Shown piece after piece: positions 29,012-39,583 of a DNA stretch of 64,000 nucleotides. The stretch spans positions 2,082,501 through 2,146,500 of the forward strand of contig NZ_FNJW01000008.1 in NCBI RefSeq assembly GCF_900102725.1, in the 5' to 3' direction. The DNA is from Carnobacterium viridans (GTDB taxonomy: Bacteria; Bacillota; Bacilli; Lactobacillales; Carnobacteriaceae). Position 1 is the first letter of the stretch; every line of letters begins with the position of its first letter. A program made the translations under genes and the position numbers. The notes beneath the pieces are model-generated. The model searched no databases, was not told the origin of the DNA, and worked only from the letters and a program-made list of their open reading frames with translations.

Positions 29012-30274
29012 ATGGGACGTATACTAAAAAAAATGAAAACTACAGAGATTGTACTAATAGGGAACTATTTTTTTAAATGGCTATGGTATAGCAGCCTAGT
29101 TGGGATAGGAGTAGGGAGTTTATCCGCATTTTTTCTTATCAGTTTAACATTTGTAACAAACTCTCGTATGACACTTCCTTGGCTGCTTTATTTATTGCCG
29201 CTGGGTGGAGCAGCTATTAGTTGGTTGTATTGGAAAGTTGGCGGCAATGCCATACGAGGCAATAACTTGATTATACAAGAAGCTCGCGGTACTAAAAAGG
29301 AAGTAGAATGGATTCCTAAAAGACTGATTCCACTTACTCTTTTTGGAACATTGGTTACCCATTTATTTGGTGGGTCTGCTGGACGAGAAGGTACTGCAGT
29401 CCAAATTGGAGGATCACTGGCCGATGCGGTAGGGCGCGTGTTTCATATGAAAAAAAATGAGAGACGTATTTTGTTAATTGCCGGAATGAGTGCGGGATTC
29501 AGTTCTGTTTTTGGAACACCTATAGCTGGAACATTATTTGCAATGGAAGTATTAGCTATTGGATTTGTCCGCCAAGAGGCATTATTTCCGAGCTTATGGG
29601 CAGCATTGGTCGGAAATTGGGTGACGACTTTTTTTGGTGCTGCGCATACGCATTATAGTATGGGAATTGTACCAGAGGCAACTCCTAGTCTTATCATCAA
29701 AATAGTCATTGCAGCCATTCTTTTTGGGCTTGCTGGGCGTTTATTTAGTTGGACTACGCGGATAACAAAAGTCATTATGACTAACTGGTTCAACAATCCG
29801 GTCATAAAAAGCTTTATCGGAGGAGTCATCGTTATTCTTCTGGTGTTCCTTGTAGGCACTAGAGAATTTCTAGGTCTAAGTCTGCCTTTAATTGATCAAG
29901 CTTTTCTAGGGGAAAGTGGTCCATTTGATTCCTTGGGTAAATTAATCTTTACAGCTATTACACTGGGATCTGGATTTCAAGGAGGAGAAGTGACACCTTT
30001 ATTTACGATTGGGGCCACTTTAGGCAGTACACTCGCTCATCTTTTCCATATTTCGGTTCCTTTCTTAGCAGGACTTGGGTTTATTGGTGTTTTTGCAGCG
30101 GCTAGCAATACACCCGTTGCCTGTTTTGTGATGGGACTGGAACTTTTTGGTTCAGGAGCATTGCCTTATCTCTTTTTGACATGTGTAGTTAGTTATCTCT
30201 TTTCAGGCAATCAAGGTATTTATGAAACTCAGCAAGTCTATTTACGCAAAGGAGATCTTTTTGAAGAGGAATAA
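29012..30274 (+). CDS. CLC-family antiporter, fluoride-exporting (CLC-F) type
   Basis: The 420-residue CLC transporter has the gating glutamate in GGSAGREGTAVQ (near residue 126). Instead of the chloride-type GSGIP it has GGNAIRGNNLIIQE, and instead of the GxFxP chloride site it has GGEVTPLFTIGATLG near 325. The GNNL segment and the Glu-Val-Thr-Pro segment are the signatures of the bacterial CLC-F fluoride/proton antiporters. I therefore infer fluoride export. No fluoride (crcB) riboswitch is visible in the 120 bp upstream. Start ATG 29012 has AGAGGGA 6 nt upstream. Confidence 0.82.
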   Translation: MGRILKKMKTTEIVLIGNYFFKWLWYSSLVGIGVGSLSAFFLISLTFVTNSRMTLPWLLYLLPLGGAAISWLYWKVGGNAIRGNNLIIQEARGTKKEVEWIPKRLIPLTLFGTLVTHLFGGSAGREGTAVQIGGSLADAVGRVFHMKKNERRILLIAGMSAGFSSVFGTPIAGTLFAMEVLAIGFVRQEALFPSLWAALVGNWVTTFFGAAHTHYSMGIVPEATPSLIIKIVIAAILFGLAGRLFSWTTRITKVIMTNWFNNPVIKSFIGGVIVILLVFLVGTREFLGLSLPLIDQAFLGESGPFDSLGKLIFTAITLGSGFQGGEVTPLFTIGATLGSTLAHLFHISVPFLAGLGFIGVFAAASNTPVACFVMGLELFGSGALPYLFLTCVVSYLFSGNQGIYETQQVYLRKGDLFEEE

Positions 30275-30406
30275 AATCATCAAATCTTTGGAAAGAGAAT
30301 TTTAAAACTCATTCTCTATGCATTATTGAGCAAATGATTTTTGGTGAAAGCTGTTTACTGTTAAGATGTAGTTATAAGTTGATATGGAATTGAGGTGAAT
30401 CATTTT

Positions 30407-30973
30407 ATGGTAGACAGAACTAAGCAAATTGAAATTTTCTTATTTATTAACCCAATCAGTAAAGCTTCATTGAAAATGGAAGAAGAAGTGCTTAAGTTTG
30501 TAAATGCTTATGAAGAGAACACACAAATAACAATTTATCCTTATCACAACACCCAGACTCTTTACCGATATATGAAAAAAAATGACTTGTCAACTGAAAT
30601 GGCTGTATGGAATAAGCTATACAATGAAAGTTTTCACTTATCATTGGCTTTTATCGCAGCTACTATCCAGGGAAAGAAAAAAGGTAGAGAATTTTTATTA
30701 GCTATCCAAAGAAAAATGATTATTCAAAAAAGAGCTCTTTCAAAAGAGTTACTGATTGAATCAGCTGAGCAGGTTGACTTAGATATGGAAATGTTCCTGT
30801 TTGATTTCCATTCTCCATTTGTTCAACATCTATTTGACCTTGACCAAGTTGCTTCATGTGCTACGGGAGCAACAGATACGCCATCTTGTTTATTAGTAAT
30901 AACAGGTGAAGAAAAAAAAGCAACTTTAATAGAAAGATTTGTCACTGCAGAAGACCTGTATCAGATGGTTTAA
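30407..30973 (+). CDS. DsbA-like thioredoxin-fold protein, possible SpxH (YjbH) adaptor
   Basis: The 188-residue protein starts with a thioredoxin-like strand (IEIFLFINPISKASLKMEEEV) in which the cysteines of the CxxC motif are absent. The rest is helical, with a cysteine-bearing ATGATDTPSC segment near 165. It resembles the DsbA-like SpxH/YjbH family, which hands the regulator Spx to ClpXP for degradation; the loss of CxxC is common in Lactobacillales. This is a family-level guess. The ATG at 30407 is preferred to the upstream GTG because GAGGTG is 9 nt before it. Confidence 0.6.
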   Translation: MVDRTKQIEIFLFINPISKASLKMEEEVLKFVNAYEENTQITIYPYHNTQTLYRYMKKNDLSTEMAVWNKLYNESFHLSLAFIAATIQGKKKGREFLLAIQRKMIIQKRALSKELLIESAEQVDLDMEMFLFDFHSPFVQHLFDLDQVASCATGATDTPSCLLVITGEEKKATLIERFVTAEDLYQMV

Positions 30974-30974
30974 A

Positions 30975-31031
30975 AGAATAAACTAAGGCTGTACTACTCT
31001 TATTAAGAGTAGTACAGCCTTAGTTTATTCT
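30975..31031. terminator. 57-bp perfect inverted repeat, bidirectional terminator
   Basis: Two 28-bp arms (30975-31002 and 31004-31031) are perfectly complementary around a single central base, beginning AGAATAAACTAAGG. The right arm contains the stop codon of the convergent acetyltransferase gene. It lies between two convergent genes. There is no long T-run at either side, so it may act as a barrier or cruciform as well as a terminator. Confidence 0.85.
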
Positions 31032-31456
31032 AATAGCATGGTAACATGGATAACTCCTGAATCCAGGTAGGGCTCAGCGATTTCTTTAAAGCCAAATGAA
31101 GCATAGAAATCTTTAATGTATTCTTCAGAATTTAATTCAATTGCTTTTTCTGGGTATTGCTCCTGGCAGTAGGTTAGTGTGTTACGGAATAATGTACGGG
31201 CAAAGCCTTTTCCACGATTTTTTTCTGTAACGAGAACACGTCCTATACGAATATTTCCATTATCAGTAACGAAGATGCGGGAATAAGCTAGCAGTTCTCC
31301 ATCCTCAATATAAGAAATATGTATACTATCAGGATCTCTGCCATCAATGTCGTGGTAAGGAGATTGTTGCTCAAAAACAAAAACTGCACTGCGCTCTTTT
31401 AAAAATAAATACAATTCTTCTTTAGTTAATTCATCAAACGTTTTGTATGTCCACAT
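31025..31456 (-). CDS. ElaA-like GNAT acetyltransferase
   Basis: A 143-residue GNAT-fold protein of the ElaA type: FVFEQQSPYHDIDGRDPD (28-45) is the family hallmark, and RIGRVLVTEKNRGKGFARTLF (70-90) holds the acetyl-CoA pyrophosphate loop (R/Q-x-x-G-x-G/A as RGKGFA). The substrate is unknown. Start ATG 31456 has AGGAGC 8 nt upstream. Its stop codon lies inside the right arm of the 57-bp inverted repeat. It is monocistronic. Confidence 0.88.
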   Translation of the reverse strand: MWTYKTFDELTKEELYLFLKERSAVFVFEQQSPYHDIDGRDPDSIHISYIEDGELLAYSRIFVTDNGNIRIGRVLVTEKNRGKGFARTLFRNTLTYCQEQYPEKAIELNSEEYIKDFYASFGFKEIAEPYLDSGVIHVTMLLE

Positions 31457-31618
31457 AAAGGTTGCTCCTGTCGCTTTGGATTATAGGAAGTGTTGCGAAT
31501 CGCTGCAACTTTTCTTCCTTGTGTATTTTCTCAAAAAAACCTCTGTATTGCAATGAAGAGTTTTTAAAGTAAGATGATGACAGAATAGTGAAATTGGTCT
31601 AGAAGTATTTATTTTTAG

Positions 31619-31647
31619 TTGACAAATAAAAATTGGATTGATAATAT
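31619..31647 (+). promoter_or_regulatory. Strong promoter of the cysteine leader-mcc operon
   Basis: A perfect -35 TTGACA (31619-31624), 17 bp, and a -10 TAATAT (31642-31647). Transcription should start near 31654, giving a leader of about 345 nt before mccA. Confidence 0.85.
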
Positions 31648-31716
31648 GAGTTTATATGAATGTGAGATTTTACTTACAGTGAATTAAAAAATAAACTAAG
31701 AAAGGAAGAAGCCCTA

Positions 31717-31818
31717 ATGAAAAAGATGAACTGTTTAGACGTGTGTTGTTGTTTATGTTGTATAGACCACTCATGTCGACAAGTATCATTTTTTAATCAA
31801 GCTTCTTCTTTTTTGTGA
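31717..31818 (+). CDS. Cys-rich leader peptide (33 aa)
   Basis: A short gene, ATG 31717 to TGA 31816-31818, preceded by AAGGAAG about 8 nt upstream. The 33-residue peptide has seven cysteines, all TGT codons, at positions 6, 10, 11, 12, 14, 15 and 20 (MKKMNCLDVCCCLCC then IDHSC). It ends about 180 bp before a cysteine/transsulfuration operon, and its codons 18-20 overlap a segment able to pair with a downstream anti-terminator. I read it as an attenuation leader whose ribosome stalls when cysteinyl-tRNA is short. It is not a member of a family I know. The alternative is a small metal-binding peptide, which the overlapping RNA structures make less likely. Confidence 0.78.
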   Translation: MKKMNCLDVCCCLCCIDHSCRQVSFFNQASSFL

Positions 31819-31957
31819 ACACAACTATTTGTTATACCCTATGGATTGCTATTAGAAAACAATTCATGAGTAGGTGTATTGAAATGGCTTTCATTAGAAG
31901 AAACTAAATTAAATTAGATGATTTGTGCATGAGTGTAAAACTCATGCACTTTTTTTG
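31769..31957 (+). promoter_or_regulatory. Putative cysteine attenuator with terminator upstream of mccA
   Basis: Three ACTCATG/CATGAGT-type segments compete. Segment 1, ACTCATG at 31769-31775, is inside the leader peptide codons 18-20. Segment 2, CATGAGT at 31865-31871, can pair with it (extended by ACC/GGT with one bulged A). The terminator at 31925-31949 has a perfect 10-bp stem GTGCATGAGT / ACTCATGCAC followed by seven T. If segment 1 is covered by a stalled ribosome, segment 2 is free to take the terminator's 3' arm (31940-31946). This is inferred from base complementarity; no folding was run. Confidence 0.7.
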
Positions 31958-32000
31958 TCCCTTTTTTTAAAAATTGAGAATGAAGATAAGGAGAAAAGAC

Positions 32001-34086
<2,086 letters not shown>

Positions 34087-34091
34087 ATAAT

Positions 34092-34736
34092 ATGGGACGT
34101 GAATTTTTAGATATTTTTACAGACTGGTCAAGTGACTATGATGATTTTGTTGAAGGAAATGACCCCGAATATAAAGCAGTTTTTGAAGGATATAGTAATA
34201 TCTTGAAAGAGATCGTTCGAAGAAGTGGAACAAGTGTTTTGGAATTTGGGATTGGAACAGGAAATCTAACAAAGCAGTTACTTTCCTCGGGTAAATGGGT
34301 TTTCCCGATAGAACCTTCTAAAGAAATGCGTAAATTAGCTAAAAAGAAGTTGCCAAGTGAAGTCATCATTTATGACGGGGATTTACAAAATTATCCGAAT
34401 CCTACCAAAAAATTGGACACCATTGTTAGTTCCTACGTGTTCCATCATTTGACAGATACAGAAAAAGGAATGGCTTTGAAAAAATATGCTAATCAACTTG
34501 AAATGGGAGGCAAAGTTATCTTTGCTGATACTATGTTTGAATCACAAGAAGCACTCAATCAAAAAATTATACAAGCTAAAGAACAACAATTTTATGCATT
34601 AGCCGATGATTTAGAACGAGAATATTATACTCTTGTTCCAACTTTATTAACTCTTTTTGATTTAGCAGGATTTAACGTATCTATTGAGCAAATGAATGAA
34701 TATGTTTGGATAATTGAAGGAGAGAAAAGAGCTTAG
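34092..34736 (+). CDS. YrrT-like SAM-dependent methyltransferase
   Basis: A 214-residue class I methyltransferase. The SAM loop VLEFGIGTGNLTKQL is near 45-60 and an acidic residue follows in FPIEPSKEM. The N-terminus GREFLDIFTDWSSDYDDFVEG and the operon context match YrrT, a methyltransferase of the B. subtilis mcc operon that has no proven substrate. It begins 5 bp after mccB and has its own ribosome binding site AAAGGAG. Possibly it feeds S-adenosylhomocysteine into the reverse transsulfuration route, but this is inference. The terminator at 34747 ends the operon. Confidence 0.8.
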   Translation: MGREFLDIFTDWSSDYDDFVEGNDPEYKAVFEGYSNILKEIVRRSGTSVLEFGIGTGNLTKQLLSSGKWVFPIEPSKEMRKLAKKKLPSEVIIYDGDLQNYPNPTKKLDTIVSSYVFHHLTDTEKGMALKKYANQLEMGGKVIFADTMFESQEALNQKIIQAKEQQFYALADDLEREYYTLVPTLLTLFDLAGFNVSIEQMNEYVWIIEGEKRA

Positions 34737-34746
34737 TAATGAAAAA

Positions 34747-34784
34747 ATAAAACGACACTAATTTATTTAGTGTCGTTTTATTTT
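34747..34784 (+). terminator. Terminator of the mcc operon
   Basis: AAAACGACACTAA / TTAGTGTCGTTTTA stem. Confidence 0.9.
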
Positions 34785-34961
34785 GGGTTTAGGACTCTTA
34801 TCCATAAGTATTTTGATAAACAAATAGTAGTCGTGAATAAAATTTGACGTTTGTCTAAAAAAAAAGTTTGTGAAAGCGTATTTCTTCTTTTAAATGAATT
34901 TAAATACGGTATAATAATTATATTGTTAAAAAGATAACAAACTAAAGGTGGGAATCAATTG

Positions 34962-35762
34962 ATGGAAACTCAAAACACTGGTTTAATGTACAATATTGAA
35001 AAAAGTATAATGAAAAAACAAAATTTATTTGATACCAGTAAACCACGTTATTTTGTACGTGCAATGTTAGCTTGTTTATTCTTAACATTGGGAACGGCGG
35101 TTGCTGTAATGATTGGCCAAGCTGGTGAAGAAATCGTACCTGGCCTAGGTAAAATGCTCTACGCATTTATGTTCAGTTGGTCACTAGTCATGATTATTTA
35201 TATGAATGCTGAATTAGGGACTTCAAATATGATGTATATGACAGTTGCGGTTCAACGTAAGTGGCTAAAACCTAAAAAAGCGTTAGCAATATTATTTTAT
35301 TGTATTTTATTCAACTTGATTGGTGGAATTATTGCAAGTTTAGTTATATCTTTCACATATAAGTTCCATGCTCTTCCGAGTGATCATTATCTCTTTACAG
35401 CTGTGGCGGGAAAATTAGCTAAAACTCCTTTACAGGTCTTTTCAGAAGGTATATTTGCAAATGTTATTGTTAATACAGCTGTCTTTTGTACCATACGAAT
35501 GAAAGATGATGCTGGAAAAATTATTGCTATGATCTTTATTATTTTTATTTTTGCTTATTTAGGTTTCGAACACGTTATTGCCAATTTTTCATCTTTTTCT
35601 TTAGCTTTCTTTGCTTCTGGCGGAACGGTTCCAGGTATGACCATAGGTGCTGTAGCACTAAATTGGCTCTTAGCTTTACTAGGTAATTATGTTGGTGGAG
35701 CATTAGTGATTGGAATGCTGTACTCATGGTTGAATAAGGATCAAACAGAGTATGTTGATTAA
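34962..35762 (+). CDS. Formate/nitrite transporter family (FNT/FocA) protein
   Basis: The 266-residue membrane protein has six helices and the FNT layout of short conserved motifs (LTLGTAVAVMIGQAG near 40-55, NAELGTSNMMYM near 85, and AVALNWLLALLGNYVGGAL near 230). These transporters move formate, nitrite or lactate as pentamers with a pore in each subunit. It stands between two terminators, away from a pfl gene. Start ATG 34962 has AAAGGTGGG 8 nt upstream. The substrate is most likely formate, but this is not determined by the sequence. Confidence 0.85.
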   Translation: METQNTGLMYNIEKSIMKKQNLFDTSKPRYFVRAMLACLFLTLGTAVAVMIGQAGEEIVPGLGKMLYAFMFSWSLVMIIYMNAELGTSNMMYMTVAVQRKWLKPKKALAILFYCILFNLIGGIIASLVISFTYKFHALPSDHYLFTAVAGKLAKTPLQVFSEGIFANVIVNTAVFCTIRMKDDAGKIIAMIFIIFIFAYLGFEHVIANFSSFSLAFFASGGTVPGMTIGAVALNWLLALLGNYVGGALVIGMLYSWLNKDQTEYVD

Positions 35763-35777
35763 AGAATAGCATTGCAG

Positions 35778-35808
35778 GAAAACCTGATACTTTAGTGTCA
35801 GGTTTTTT
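35778..35808 (+). terminator. Terminator
   Basis: AAACCTGATACT / AGTGTCAGGTTTTTT stem with T-run. Confidence 0.85.
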
Positions 35809-35914
35809 GTATACTTAAATGAGTAGGACTAAAGATTGACAGAAGATAAAGATAGACTACATAATAAGAGTAAGATAAGTCTTAAAAGTCAAGAAGGAAA
35901 AGGAATGGTGAAGT

Positions 35915-37714
35915 ATGAAATTGGTACAGAAGATTCAGGATAAGTTCCAAGGAATCATTCAAGCATGCAGAAGGTATCCATTAACAGTTGTGTTTCTACT
36001 TGCTTTTGCAGGGTTAAATGCGTTTTTGATTCAGCAAGAAGCAGAAAACTATACAAGGTATGTGTATAGTTTTTTAGTTGGTATATTTTTAAGTGCGGTA
36101 GCACAACAAATCTACGAACGCTTTTTTGAAAAAAATTCTCAGCGCATCCTATTGATGTTCGGTGCAATTATTTTGACCATCGCTTATTATTTTACAATTG
36201 GTTCTGCAGCTGATTATGATTTTGAGAGGACTGTTAAAACAGGTATTATCTTTTTTATACTAACCATTGCATTTATCTGGGTACCGACCATAAAAAATGT
36301 AGTTTCATTTAATGAAAGTTATTTATCCGCTTTTAAAGCTTTTTTTACAACACTCTTATTCACACTTGTTTTATCTGCAGGTATTGGGTTTATTCTATTA
36401 GCAGTTGATCAGTTACTATTTTCTGTAAATTATAAAGTGAATTTGCATGCGTTTAACTTAGTGCTTTCATTGTTTGCCCCTATCTTTTTTCTATCTTATA
36501 CACCTTTATATTTAAGCAAAAAAGAGGAATCATCTCTAACACCCGAAGAACGAACGGCTAAATTGAAGGAACTGAGAAGTGATGTTTCAGTTCCCAAGAT
36601 GTTTGAACTGTTGATTTCATATATCATCATTCCGTTAACAACAATTTTTACAGTTATTTTATTGGTTTATCTTTTACAAAATATTACGGGAGATTTTTGG
36701 ACCAATAATTTGCTGGAGCCCATGTTGGTTTCTTATTCGATTACGGTTATTGTAGTGTATATTTTAGCAAGTAATATAGAAACAAAATCAGCCATTCTTT
36801 TCAGAAGAATTTTTCCAAAAGTGTTGATTCCCATTGTTCTGTTCCAAACGATAGCATCTGTTTTAAGAATTCAAGAAACCGGTTTAACCTATGGACGCTA
36901 TTACGTTATCTTGTTTGGCATATTTGCGACCATAGCTGGAGTTCTTTTCAGCATTTTACCTATTCGAAAAAACGGCTGGGTTGCAGTGGTGCTTATGGTA
37001 CTTTCGTTGATTTCAATTGTACCGCCAATTGATGCATTCACTGTTAGTCGTGTATCACAAACGAATTTATTAGAAAGAACACTTGAACAAAACCAGATGT
37101 TGGAAGGAAATTCTATTATTCCGAATGCTGATATTCCTAAAGAGGATAAAATCAAAATCAGTCAAACGGTCTATTATTTAACAAGTATGGACTATGACGA
37201 AGATATTGAGTGGCTGGCACCCTATAACCAGCTGCTTTCCTATCAATTTGAGGAGATATTTGGTTTTCAACCTATTTATGATGAAAATGGTTTTTTGAAT
37301 GAGCAACCTGTGCAAGACTCTTATTATGCTTCTTTAGATTTGAGGGGTAGTCCCGTAATCTCAATCGAAGAGTATGATAAGATGGTTATATTTTCTTACT
37401 ATGATTCCAGTATACAACCAAAAATTGAAGTTGAAGTGGATGATGAGAGGTATACGGTATACACCGAAGAGATGGATGGAAAAGAAAAACTTATTCTAAT
37501 GGATGAAAGTGATGAGACTGTTATGAGTGTTGATATTCAAGCATTTATGGAGAAAATCGCTTCGTCTAGTGAAACAGAGAATATGCTCACGATTGATGAA
37601 GCAACAGTAAAAACTGAGAATGAACAAGCTGAATTGAACTTAGTCTTTACCTCTATTAATATTTATGACAATCAGTATGATGCGGAATTTTATCTATTTA
37701 TTAATATCAAATAA
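35915..37714 (+). CDS. DUF4153-like membrane protein
   Basis: The 599-residue protein has about 12 hydrophobic segments over residues 20-390 and a soluble, probably extracellular C-terminal part (390-599, rich in acidic residues, EYDKMVIFSYYDSSIQPK). The pattern of paired helices matches DUF4153 proteins of Firmicutes, whose role is unknown. Start ATG 35915 has AAGGAATGG about 10 nt upstream. It is transcribed alone, and its terminator at 37722 is shared with the convergent ABC transporter genes. Confidence 0.75.
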   Translation: MKLVQKIQDKFQGIIQACRRYPLTVVFLLAFAGLNAFLIQQEAENYTRYVYSFLVGIFLSAVAQQIYERFFEKNSQRILLMFGAIILTIAYYFTIGSAADYDFERTVKTGIIFFILTIAFIWVPTIKNVVSFNESYLSAFKAFFTTLLFTLVLSAGIGFILLAVDQLLFSVNYKVNLHAFNLVLSLFAPIFFLSYTPLYLSKKEESSLTPEERTAKLKELRSDVSVPKMFELLISYIIIPLTTIFTVILLVYLLQNITGDFWTNNLLEPMLVSYSITVIVVYILASNIETKSAILFRRIFPKVLIPIVLFQTIASVLRIQETGLTYGRYYVILFGIFATIAGVLFSILPIRKNGWVAVVLMVLSLISIVPPIDAFTVSRVSQTNLLERTLEQNQMLEGNSIIPNADIPKEDKIKISQTVYYLTSMDYDEDIEWLAPYNQLLSYQFEEIFGFQPIYDENGFLNEQPVQDSYYASLDLRGSPVISIEEYDKMVIFSYYDSSIQPKIEVEVDDERYTVYTEEMDGKEKLILMDESDETVMSVDIQAFMEKIASSSETENMLTIDEATVKTENEQAELNLVFTSINIYDNQYDAEFYLFINIK

Positions 37715-37721
37715 ACAAGGT

Positions 37722-37762
37722 AAAAAACGTGATTGATTCCTAAAGAATCGATCACGTTTTTT
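37722..37762. terminator. Bidirectional terminator
   Basis: AAAAACGTGATTGATTC / GAATCGATCACGTTTTTTT stem. Confidence 0.9.
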
Positions 37763-37794
37763 TGGTTCATTCATTAGAGTTGAACGAAAAATAA

Positions 37795-38610
37795 TTAGGC
37801 TTTTAAAGAACCGGTCATTCCGGCAACGAAGCTTTTTTGCATCATCAAAAAGAGAATTAAAGTTGGAAGAGTAGCAATGACGATGGCCATCATTTGAACG
37901 CCGTAATTGGCTACATAAGAAGCTGAAGAAAGGCCAGAGATCAGAAGCGTCATTGTGTATTTGTCTTCAGTCTGTAAGATGATTAAAGGCAATAAATAAC
38001 TATTCCATGAATTCATGAAGGCATAAATAGCTGCTGCTGCATAAGTTGATTTCATCATTGGAAAAACCAACTTAAAGAAAATTGTATAATTTCCAGCACC
38101 TTCTATTTTTCCTGAATCCATAATATCATCTGGAAATGATTTAAAGCTTTGTCTAAAGAAAAAAATAAGGAAAATGTTAGATATATAAGGCAAAATCAAA
38201 GCTAAATGTTGGTTAACTAAATTCAGCCCAGCCATCATCTTAAACAATGGAATGACAAGAGTGGCAAATGGAATCATCATAAACAGTAAAAGGATAGAAT
38301 AGATGAGTTCACTTCTACGAGTGTTAAATTTTTCAAAACCAAATGCAGCCATAGAGGTAACTAACAAACTTAATACAACAGTAACAAGAGAAATTTTTAA
38401 CGAGTTCCACATGATCAATGGAATGTTATAAGCACCTAGTAATGCACTAAGATTTTTTAAAAAATGAGTTCCTAGAGAAAGCTTTCCTTCAGCAATCTGA
38501 TTAGAGGTATTCGTTGCTCCTGCAATCATCCAATAAAAAGGGAATATGGAAATAAATGAACAGATAATTAAAAAAGTATATTTTAAAAAGGTTAAGGATT
38601 TTGATTTCAT
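37795..38610 (-). CDS. Carbohydrate ABC transporter permease (MalG type)
   Basis: A 271-residue binding-protein-dependent permease with six helices. The EAA loop near residue 160 reads GKIEGAGNYTIFFKLVFPMMKS, the site that contacts the ATPase. It pairs with the MalF-type permease and the solute-binding protein encoded just upstream on the same strand. No ATPase gene is in the cluster, so a shared MsmK-type ATPase elsewhere is expected. Start ATG 38610 has AGGAGTG 8 nt upstream. The sugar is unknown. Confidence 0.92.
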   Translation of the reverse strand: MKSKSLTFLKYTFLIICSFISIFPFYWMIAGATNTSNQIAEGKLSLGTHFLKNLSALLGAYNIPLIMWNSLKISLVTVVLSLLVTSMAAFGFEKFNTRRSELIYSILLLFMMIPFATLVIPLFKMMAGLNLVNQHLALILPYISNIFLIFFFRQSFKSFPDDIMDSGKIEGAGNYTIFFKLVFPMMKSTYAAAAIYAFMNSWNSYLLPLIILQTEDKYTMTLLISGLSSASYVANYGVQMMAIVIATLPTLILFLMMQKSFVAGMTGSLKA

Positions 38611-38637
38611 ACTTCTACACTCCTGACTAATATGAAA

Positions 38638-39510
38638 TTATTTTCGATTGGTAATAGTTAATTGAATAATGGATAGTATAGCTACGATCACTACTAATGC
38701 CCAAGATAAAGTAGCGGAGTAACCAAAGTTGGAAGTATAGACAAAGGAATGGTTGTAAATCAGTTGAGCTGCAGTTAATGTTTCATTTGATGGTCCACCA
38801 CCGGTTAGATTTACTACTTCATCAAATAACTGTATCGTACCAATAGTTGAAGTAATAGTTGTAAAAACAATAACAGGTTTAAGTTGTGGGATAACAACTC
38901 GGAAAAATTTCTGGAAATCATTTGCTCCATCTATTTCAGCAGCTTCTAAAGTATCTATCGAGATATTTTGAAGACCAGCAAGATAAAAGACCATATTATA
39001 ACCTGTCCATCTCCAACATAAAGCAATAATGATGGTAACTTTTGCCCAAAAAGGACTATTTAGCCAATCAATGGGAGATTGAATCAATCCAATTGTCAGC
39101 AGAAAATTATTAACGACTCCACTCATTTGAAACATCATTTTAAATAGAACTGCGTAGGAAACTAATGAGGTAAAACAAGGCAAAAAAATAGCTAATCTAA
39201 AAAAGGTCTTTCCTTTTAAGTTAGGTGAATTTAAAAGAAAAGCTAACAGTAATCCTAATAGCAGCATAATAGGAACTTGAAAAATCAAATAAATAAAATT
39301 ATTCATTAATGCTTTTCCAAAGACGTCATCTTGAAACATGCGAATATAATTTCCAAAACCAGTAAAGACTGAATTAAGACCTTTATAGTTGTGGAAGGAG
39401 ATGTAAATAGAATAAAAAATAGGATAAAGCAAAAATACTGAACTGAAAATAACGGCAAAAGATATAAATTTCCATAAATTAGATCTTTTTGATTCCTGTT
39501 TTAATTTCAT
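38638..39510 (-). CDS. Carbohydrate ABC transporter permease (MalF type)
   Basis: A 290-residue permease with six helices. The EAA loop ALEAAEIDGANDFQKFFRVVIPQLKP near residue 190 is the expected ATPase contact. The N-terminus KQESKRSNLWKFISFAVIFSSVFLLYPIFYSIYISF is typical of LacF/MsmF-like proteins. The start is taken as ATG 39510 with GGAGGTG 7 nt upstream. It lies 27 bp from the MalG-type gene, forming one operon. No genes for a glycosidase or regulator are nearby. Confidence 0.92.
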   Translation of the reverse strand: MKLKQESKRSNLWKFISFAVIFSSVFLLYPIFYSIYISFHNYKGLNSVFTGFGNYIRMFQDDVFGKALMNNFIYLIFQVPIMLLLGLLLAFLLNSPNLKGKTFFRLAIFLPCFTSLVSYAVLFKMMFQMSGVVNNFLLTIGLIQSPIDWLNSPFWAKVTIIIALCWRWTGYNMVFYLAGLQNISIDTLEAAEIDGANDFQKFFRVVIPQLKPVIVFTTITSTIGTIQLFDEVVNLTGGGPSNETLTAAQLIYNHSFVYTSNFGYSATLSWALVVIVAILSIIQLTITNRK

Positions 39511-39539
39511 AAGTTTCACCTCCATACATATTAAGGAAA

Positions 39540-39573
39540 GACTGCGGTCAGTAAGGAAAAAACTGACTGCAGT
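39540..39573 (-). terminator. Intercistronic hairpin (partial terminator or RNA-stabiliser)
   Basis: AGACTGCGGTCAGT / ACTGACTGCAGTCT stem with one G·U pair, placed 11 nt past the stop of the binding-protein gene and before the permease genes. Such hairpins usually keep binding-protein mRNA more abundant than permease mRNA. A T-run follows only weakly. Confidence 0.7.
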
Positions 39574-39583
39574 CTAATAAATA

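Noticed and set aside
34861-34890. cre-like sequence TGTGAAAGCGTATTTC upstream of the FNT gene
   Set aside because: The right half misses the CA of the operator, so the match is too weak.
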